Source: CAIUSP01 sp964594365 (GTDB lineage Bacteria > Actinomycetota > Thermoleophilia > Solirubrobacterales > 70-9). Taken from it: 9,485 nucleotides of DNA. Each line of letters starts with the position of its first letter. Position 1 is the stretch's first letter. Under the pieces are notes generated by a model. The model saw only the letters and a program-made list of their open reading frames with translations. It was not told where the DNA came from and did not search any database. Both the position numbers and the translations under genes were made by a program. Of the stretch, positions 4,881 to 9,485 are shown one piece after another. The stretch covers positions 1-9,485 of the forward strand of contig CAZQMB010000033.1 in NCBI GenBank assembly GCA_964594365.1, written 5' to 3'.

Positions 4881-6866
4881 GTGATGACTATGACCCCCAA
4901 GGCTGAGGAAAGTTTCGAAAAGGTCGCCGCGGCTCGACCGCGGGGCAGTGACGCCGCGCTGCTGACCGGTTTGACCGCAGCGACCGGGCTGTTCTACCTC
5001 TCCATGCGAGGCGGCGGCTACGAACTGACCGCCAGAGCGGAGGTCGGCCTGCTTGCGTGGTGGGCGGTCGCAGTGCTGGGAGTACTGGGAGTGCTTCCCG
5101 TCGGGAGACCGGGAAGATCGGCTTTCGTCATGCTCGGCGCGATGGCGGCTCTCGCCGCGTGGACGGCGATCGCGATCATCTGGTCGCCGAGCGCCGAGCG
5201 CGGGATGGTCGAGGTCGAGCGGGTCCTGACCCTGGGTGGGATCCTCGCGCTAGCGGTGCTTGCCACCCCGCCCCGACATGCGAAGGCGCTGCTCTGGGGG
5301 GTCGCCGCGGCGATCGTCGCAGTGGCCGCAATCGGGATCCTCTCCCAACTGCGAAAGGGTTGGTTCCCCGACTACGGGACAGCCGAGGATCTCGGCGGAC
5401 AGGTCCTGGTCAGGCTCAGCTACCCGCTTCGCAACTGGAACGGCCTGGCCGAGATGTTCGCCATGGGGGGTGCGCTGTTGACCGGGCTCGGGGCGGTTGC
5501 ACGTAAGCCGCGATGGGCTGCGCTCGCTTGTGCCGCATTACCTGTGCTGGTGCTGGCCTCGTATCTGACCCTCTCGCGAACCGGCATCGGCTGCGCGCTG
5601 GTGGCGATGCTCGTGGTGCTCGCACTGCATCCGCTCAGGAGACAGGTCGCGGTGATCGCCTCGATCGGCCTGATCACCGGGACGCTCGCAGTCGGCGTCG
5701 TGGCGGCGATACCCGGGGCGAGTGAAGGGGGGGCGAGCGGCGTGGAGGCTGCGTCGATCATCGTCGTGCTGCTCCTGTGCTGCCTGCTGTCGGGATGGTT
5801 GCTGACGGCGCTCGGTCGCTACGGGGCGCTGTCCTGGGTACAACGCCTCGGCAGCGGACTCGATCGCGGCACGGCGAGGATCCTGAAGGCGGCAGCAGCG
5901 ATTGCCGCAGCAGCTCTGGTGCTATTCGCGATCCCGACTCTGCTGAACGGTTGGAGCGAGTTCAAGAAGCCAGATACCCCCGGGGCCAGCGCAGACCGCT
6001 ACACCAGCGCCACCGGCAGCGGGCGCTACCAGTGGTGGAGTCTGGCGGTGGAGGCCGGGGCAGAGAACCCGCTGACCGGCGCGGGACCCGGGACCTTCGA
6101 GTTCATCTGGGCCGAGGACGGAACCATCCCTGGATACGTGAGAGACGCCCACTCGCTGTACCTGGAGTCGTTCGGGGAGCTCGGAGTGATCGGCCTGCTG
6201 CTCGCCCTGACCCTCGTCGCCACTCCCCTGATCCGCGCGGTGCGCGGATCGTTCGGTGGATCCGGGAGGATCGAGCGCGGGGCCTTCGCCGCGAGTGCAG
6301 GTGCGATGGCGGCATTCGCATTGGCAGCGGGATTCGACTGGGCCTGGGAGACCACCGCGCTGACCGCGGCGTTCATGCTGGTGGCGGCGGGGACACTGCG
6401 ACTCGGAGGGTCTGAGGCAGCGGCCGAGTCGACGCAGAGGGGGCGTGGCATCGCGAGGAGGGTCGCGCTCGCAGCCTGTGGCCTCATTGCCGCAGCGGTG
6501 ATCTCGATCCCGCTCACCATGCAGAGATCGCTCGATCGAAGCGCGTCGGAGCTGAGAGCGGGGAACCTGCAAGCCGCGCTCGACGAGGCGGGCGAGGCCA
6601 GCAGGATCGAGCCCTTCGCTGCCTCGCCGCTGATCGCGCAGACGGTCGTCTACGAAAGCGCGGGTGACTACCGGGCCGCGCTCGAGACCGCGCGAGAGGC
6701 AGTGCGGCGCGAGTCGACCAACTGGCAGACCTGGTACCTGCTCGCGAGGATCCAGCGCTGGCTGGGTGACGACGCGGCGGCAGCCAGCTCATATCAGCGG
6801 GCGGTCGATCTGAACCCGCGCTCGGAGAGGCTCGGCGTGCCGTACGAGGAATCGACGCTGAGATAG
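4881..6866 (+). CDS. O-antigen ligase/polymerase-like (Wzy_C) membrane protein with C-terminal TPR region
   Basis: The protein (661 residues from GTG 4881) has many hydrophobic helices from about 23 to 505 and belongs to the O-antigen ligase/Wzy polymerase/bicarbonate-transporter-like fold. Family landmarks are RNWNGLAEMFA (184-194), TLSRTGIG (230-237), and the large outer loop with SGRYQWWSLAVEAGAENPLT (380-399) and GAGPGTFEF, which ends in DAHSLYLESFGELGVIGLL (422-440), where H424 sits at the usual conserved His. Helices at about 431-452 and 466-505 follow, then a short helix near 527-545 and an outer TPR-like region (about 552-650, e.g. NWQTWYLLARIQRWLGDDAA). It probably joins or transfers lipid-linked glycan at the outer face of the membrane. 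Ligase and polymerase roles cannot be told apart from sequence. Start is uncertain: GTG 4881, ATG 4884 and ATG 4890 are in frame; AGG at 4874-4876 and 4879-4881 suit the two ATGs best. Its stop is 2 nt from that of the convergent sugar transferase. Confidence 0.88.
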   Translation: MMTMTPKAEESFEKVAAARPRGSDAALLTGLTAATGLFYLSMRGGGYELTARAEVGLLAWWAVAVLGVLGVLPVGRPGRSAFVMLGAMAALAAWTAIAIIWSPSAERGMVEVERVLTLGGILALAVLATPPRHAKALLWGVAAAIVAVAAIGILSQLRKGWFPDYGTAEDLGGQVLVRLSYPLRNWNGLAEMFAMGGALLTGLGAVARKPRWAALACAALPVLVLASYLTLSRTGIGCALVAMLVVLALHPLRRQVAVIASIGLITGTLAVGVVAAIPGASEGGASGVEAASIIVVLLLCCLLSGWLLTALGRYGALSWVQRLGSGLDRGTARILKAAAAIAAAALVLFAIPTLLNGWSEFKKPDTPGASADRYTSATGSGRYQWWSLAVEAGAENPLTGAGPGTFEFIWAEDGTIPGYVRDAHSLYLESFGELGVIGLLLALTLVATPLIRAVRGSFGGSGRIERGAFAASAGAMAAFALAAGFDWAWETTALTAAFMLVAAGTLRLGGSEAAAESTQRGRGIARRVALAACGLIAAAVISIPLTMQRSLDRSASELRAGNLQAALDEAGEASRIEPFAASPLIAQTVVYESAGDYRAALETAREAVRRESTNWQTWYLLARIQRWLGDDAAAASSYQRAVDLNPRSERLGVPYEESTLR

Positions 6867-6868
6867 AC

Positions 6869-8299
6869 CTAACGAGCGCCTCGGCCGCCGAAGACGGCCG
6901 AGACCGTGCCGATCAGGAGACGCAGATCCTCTCGTAGCGACCACGAGGTGACGTAGGCGTAGTCCAGCCTCAGCATGTCCTCATGGGGGATGTCGCTGCG
7001 GCCGTACACCTGCCACGGGCCGGTCAATCCCGGGCGCATCTCGGAGCGCGCGTAGAACCGGCCCTTGACCAATCTGGCCTCATCGAGAGGTAGCGGCCTC
7101 GGCCCGACGATGCTCATCTCCCCGCGCAGGACATTCCAGAGCTGGGGGAGTTCGTCGACCGACCACCGCCGCAGATACCTCCCGAGTGGCGTTATCCGTG
7201 GATCGTCTGAACGCTTGACCAGGATCCGATCGCTTCCGCCGGCGAGTTCCCTGTGGCCAGCTTCGGCGCCCTCGGTCATGGTCCGGAACTTCAACATCTC
7301 GAACTTCTTCTCCCCCCTGCCTTCTCGCGGCTGACGGAAGATCGCCGGTCCGGGTGATCCGAGCCTCACGGCGAGACCGACGGCGACCAGCAGAGGGGAG
7401 GCAACCAGCAGCAGGGAAAAGGCAAAGACGACATCCAAGACCCTCTTGATGGCGAGGGCCACGGAGTTGCTGCGGCCGAGCCTCAGCGAGACGATCGGTT
7501 GGCCCTCGAGCCGATAGACCGACTCGACCGGGATCAAGGTATCCGGACCGCCCGCGACCGAATCGATGGCGATGCCTCTGGCAGACGCCGCATCGATCAG
7601 TCCCAACTGGGCCTCGGAGTCGAGACCGCGCGAGGCGACGATCACCCGGCCTGCCCCGGTGGCAGAGACCGACCGATCGAGCAGGTCCATCCAGTCGCGC
7701 TCCCCTGCCGCCCGTTCGAAATGGATCGATTCCTGCTCCCGTCCGTCTTGGATCGGGGTGAGTTCATCGGCTCCACTTCCAAGCGAGAGCACTCCCGCAG
7801 GCACGAGGCCGGTCGCCTGCTGACGGTCCAACCGGCGGAGGATCAAACCCGCCTCTTCCGCCTCCCCGAAGACCAGCACTCGCTGGTCGAGCGCACCGCT
7901 TCGGCGGAGCAGGAGCCGTCCGATCCCCCTCGCCAACAAGACGAGCGCCACTGCGGAGATCCAGAGCACCGCCGGGGCGCGGATCTCCGTGATCCCGGAA
8001 AAGAGCGCAGAGCCGAGGAGCACGATCAGCCAGACCCAGGCCGTACTGATCAGGAAGACGGGACCGATCTCGTCCGCCAATGAGAAGTCGACCCGGCGCG
8101 CAGGCAAGGCATAGAGACCCGCCGCCTGGGCCGCGGCGAACCACGCTGGCAAGAGGATGAGGAAAGGGACCAGCTGTTTGACCGGAATCAGATCGCGGTC
8201 CGAGACGAAGTTGACCAGTACCTCGCAGCCGAAGGCGAGGCACAAGGCGAGCAGATCGCAGCCCGCGAGCGCCAGGAAGATACGCCGACTCTCCCTCAC
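6869..8299 (-). CDS. Polyprenyl-phosphate sugar-1-phosphate transferase (exopolysaccharide priming enzyme, WbaP/WcaJ type)
   Basis: This enzyme moves a sugar-1-phosphate from a nucleotide sugar to undecaprenyl phosphate, the first step in building a lipid-linked repeat. The 476 residues show the standard long form: about four N-terminal helices (7-31, 42-62, 80-100, 108-130), a Rossmann-like middle region (about 138-255, starting QRVLVFGEAEEAG), then the catalytic domain. That domain begins with the membrane-associated segment IKRVLDVVFAFSLLLVASPL (284-303) and contains FEMLKFRTM (333-341), DDPRITPLGRYLRRWSVDEL (365-384) with the D382-E383 pair that matches the catalytic Asp-Glu of this superfamily, NVLRGEMSIVGPRPLP (389-404) and RPGLTGPWQVYGRS (422-435). 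The start is GTG at 8299-8297, overlapping the glycosyltransferase stop as GTGA, so the two are likely coupled. The sugar used cannot be read from the sequence. Confidence 0.95.
   Translation of the reverse strand: MRESRRIFLALAGCDLLALCLAFGCEVLVNFVSDRDLIPVKQLVPFLILLPAWFAAAQAAGLYALPARRVDFSLADEIGPVFLISTAWVWLIVLLGSALFSGITEIRAPAVLWISAVALVLLARGIGRLLLRRSGALDQRVLVFGEAEEAGLILRRLDRQQATGLVPAGVLSLGSGADELTPIQDGREQESIHFERAAGERDWMDLLDRSVSATGAGRVIVASRGLDSEAQLGLIDAASARGIAIDSVAGGPDTLIPVESVYRLEGQPIVSLRLGRSNSVALAIKRVLDVVFAFSLLLVASPLLVAVGLAVRLGSPGPAIFRQPREGRGEKKFEMLKFRTMTEGAEAGHRELAGGSDRILVKRSDDPRITPLGRYLRRWSVDELPQLWNVLRGEMSIVGPRPLPLDEARLVKGRFYARSEMRPGLTGPWQVYGRSDIPHEDMLRLDYAYVTSWSLREDLRLLIGTVSAVFGGRGAR
6880..6902. 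repeat. Perfect 8-bp stem hairpin 14 nt after the ligase stop, inside the end of the convergent gene
   Basis: CTCGGCCG (6880-6887) and CGGCCGAG (6895-6902) form a perfect stem with a 7-nt loop. Read on the minus strand the loop is TCTTCGG, which can close further as C(UUCG)G, a very stable tetraloop. It falls within the last codons of the sugar transferase (around VFGGRGAR) and just past the ligase TAG. No T-run follows on either strand, so it is not a classical terminator. It could stall polymerase or protect the 3' end of the plus-strand mRNA. Structure is seen; role is inferred. Confidence 0.45.
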
Positions 8300-9126
8300 C
8301 GGACCTGGTCCTCCACTCCTCTACCGATCAATCTGGGTGGCTGCCTGATGATCGCGAGCGCGAATCGCGGGATTATCGACATGTAGCGCCTCCACAACCT
8401 GCGCGGCTCCTGGATCAGGCGGTAGAGCCATTGGAGTCCGAGCCTCCCGATCCACCCAGGGGCATCACTCCTCAGACCGGCGTGGATGTCGAACGCCGCG
8501 CCGACGCCGATCAGGACTACCGGCCCGCCGAGCTCCGAGAGATGGTTCGCCATCCAGAGTTCCTGCTTGGGGGTGGAGATGCCGACGAATACGACCCGGG
8601 CCCCGCTGGTGGAGATCAGTTCGAGCACGTCCCGATCCTCGCGCTCACCCGCCTCTCGCATCGGCGGACTGTGGGTACCGGCCACCTCGAGCCCCCCGAA
8701 TCGCCCGGTCATGCGATCGGCGAGCAGATCAGCCACACCTGACTGACCGCCGTAGAAGAAGACCGGCCAACCGTGTCGAGCGGCTCGCTCACACACCGCC
8801 AACATCAAGTCGGGGCCGTAGACCCGCTCGATCTCTGCGGATCCGGCGCGTTTGCCTGCCCAGACCATCGGCATCCCGTCAGGCAGATCCATCCCCGCGC
8901 CCCGGAGGGCGCGGGCGACGGCCTCGTCTCCCTGAGCCTCCATCACACCGTGCACTCCGGTCAGACAGAGGTAGGTGCTGTGACCCGAATCGAGCCAGCC
9001 ACCGATTGCCTCCAGCACACGAGGCTGATCCACGCAGGCGATCTCTACCCCGAGCACATCGACCCTCTCCCAGGCGGGTACCTGCTCTCCCCCGATCCGA
9101 TTCGGCCCTATGGTTCTCTCTTCCAT
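8296..9126 (-). CDS. WecB/TagA/CpsF-family glycosyltransferase
   Basis: Enzymes of this family (GT26) transfer a sugar such as N-acetylmannosaminuronate, N-acetylmannosamine or glucose to an undecaprenyl-linked acceptor at the inner membrane face. From ATG 9126 the protein has 276 residues. Landmarks (numbered from this start) are LTGVHGVMEAQGDE (55-68), DLPDGMPMVW (80-89) with D83 in the catalytic Asp position, RVYGPDLM (101-108), VFFYGGQSGVADLL (122-135), VVFVGISTPKQELWM (178-192), LIGVGAAFDIHAG (205-217), and the arginine-rich C-terminus WLYRLIQEPRRLWRRYM (233-249) that in TagA closes over the active site at the membrane. A longer reading from ATG 9204 (302 residues) has a GAGGT 7 nt upstream, but its extra residues look non-conserved and would overlap the divergent epimerase by 80 nt. 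The stop overlaps the sugar transferase start. It likely adds the sugar after the priming step. Confidence 0.92.
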   Translation of the reverse strand: MEERTIGPNRIGGEQVPAWERVDVLGVEIACVDQPRVLEAIGGWLDSGHSTYLCLTGVHGVMEAQGDEAVARALRGAGMDLPDGMPMVWAGKRAGSAEIERVYGPDLMLAVCERAARHGWPVFFYGGQSGVADLLADRMTGRFGGLEVAGTHSPPMREAGEREDRDVLELISTSGARVVFVGISTPKQELWMANHLSELGGPVVLIGVGAAFDIHAGLRSDAPGWIGRLGLQWLYRLIQEPRRLWRRYMSIIPRFALAIIRQPPRLIGRGVEDQVR

Positions 9127-9485
9127 GGCCACGGATACAAGCAGGGATAAGCAGCAGACGGATGGCGGTGGAACCGCGCTCGTCGCCGGCGCGGGAGGGT
9201 TCATCGGGGGCTACCTCACGCGCACCCTCGGGGATCTCGGGTGGAACGTGCGGGCGGTCGACTCGAAACCGATGGGGGACTGGCACCAGATCGACCAGCG
9301 GGCAGACAGTCGGGTCCTCGACCTATCGCTCCTCGACAGCTGCAGAGAAGCCACCGATGGTGTGGACCGCGTCTACGACCTGGCAGCGGACATGGGAGGG
9401 ATCGGATTCATCGAGAACTACAAAGCCGACTGCATGCTCTCGGTCCTGATCGGGAGTCACCTCCTGTTGGCGTCCCGCGACGCCG
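9125..9485 (+). CDS. NAD-dependent sugar epimerase, GDP-mannose 3,5-epimerase-like, cut by window end
   Basis: The first 120 residues of an extended short-chain dehydrogenase/reductase are visible. TALVAGAGGFIGGYLTRTL (17-35) carries the GxxGxxG dinucleotide-binding motif (G22, G25, G28), and D46 at the end of the second strand fits NAD binding. VDRVYDLAADMGGIGFIE (80-97) closely matches the segment of GDP-mannose 3,5-epimerase, which makes GDP-L-galactose/GDP-L-gulose in plants, and related bacterial enzymes. The YxxxK motif and C-terminal substrate-binding part lie beyond the window, so the reaction is not settled; other NDP-sugar epimerases or dehydratases remain possible. Starts at ATG 9125 or ATG 9110 are in frame; neither has a Shine-Dalgarno site, so the mRNA may be leaderless. 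The start sits head to head with the glycosyltransferase. It would supply a nucleotide sugar to the polysaccharide pathway. Confidence 0.88.
   Translation, partial: MATDTSRDKQQTDGGGTALVAGAGGFIGGYLTRTLGDLGWNVRAVDSKPMGDWHQIDQRADSRVLDLSLLDSCREATDGVDRVYDLAADMGGIGFIENYKADCMLSVLIGSHLLLASRDA

Noticed and set aside
6230..6250. Perfect 9-bp inverted repeat (GATCCGCGC, GGT loop, GCGCGGATC) inside the ligase-like gene
   Set aside because: It lies in coding DNA for a cytoplasmic loop, has no T-run, and one such repeat is about what chance gives in GC-rich DNA of this length.
5777..6415. 212-residue Arg/Gly-rich open frame on the plus strand
   Set aside because: Shadow of the ligase-like gene in another frame; the true frame has continuous membrane helices and the HSLYLES motif.
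1..9485. tRNA-Trp near secE, CRISPR array, insertion sequence or defence genes
   Set aside because: I saw no cloverleaf, no regularly spaced repeats, no transposase-like product and no terminal repeats; the window is filled by housekeeping and polysaccharide genes.

Overview
The window is GC-rich, densely packed bacterial chromosome with no rRNA, tRNA, CRISPR array or mobile element visible. The gene order rpmG-secE-nusG-rplK-rplA, a SecE with a very long Ala/Pro/Lys/Glu-rich N-terminal extension, and the style of the secreted glycosidase and polysaccharide genes suggest a high-GC Actinomycetota, most like Thermoleophilia (Solirubrobacterales). This placement is inference from protein character, not from a search.

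Right-to-left block (minus strand, 1-2564): rpmG (L33, 53 aa, zinc-ribbon form), secE, nusG, rplK (L11) and rplA (L1, cut by the window edge) form a conserved translation/transcription/secretion operon. Gaps are 27, 44 and 29 nt, then a 1-nt TGATG overlap at rplK-rplA. A strong intrinsic terminator (2602-2630) sits only 37 nt before the rpmG start, marking the border with the upstream gene or acting as an attenuator.

Middle and right block (2699-9485): an exopolysaccharide locus. On the minus strand, a small secreted or membrane-anchored low-complexity protein (4276-4833) is coupled by an ATGA overlap to an exported clan GH-A glycoside hydrolase (2699-4279). Divergent from this pair, across only 47 bp, is an O-antigen ligase/polymerase-like membrane protein with a C-terminal TPR region (4881-6866). 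Convergent with that gene, 2 nt from its stop, is a minus-strand pair: a WecB/TagA/CpsF-family glycosyltransferase (8296-9126) followed, with a GTGA overlap, by a polyprenyl-phosphate sugar-1-phosphate transferase (6869-8299). Head to head with the glycosyltransferase is the start of a GDP-mannose 3,5-epimerase-like SDR enzyme that runs off the window.

A coherent reading is that the epimerase supplies a nucleotide sugar, the sugar-phosphate transferase primes the lipid carrier, the TagA-type enzyme adds a following sugar, the Wzy/WaaL-like protein polymerises or transfers the chain, and the exported glycosidase with its stalk-like partner trims or releases the product outside the cell. Flippase and chain-length genes are not in the window. 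Nothing here is certainly a new system. The best leads are the unrecognised stalk protein coupled to the glycosidase, the rplK-rplA junction hairpin, the terminator in front of rpmG, the SecE extension, and the unusually tight divergent and convergent junctions of the polysaccharide genes. No gene-free stretch exceeds 134 bp.
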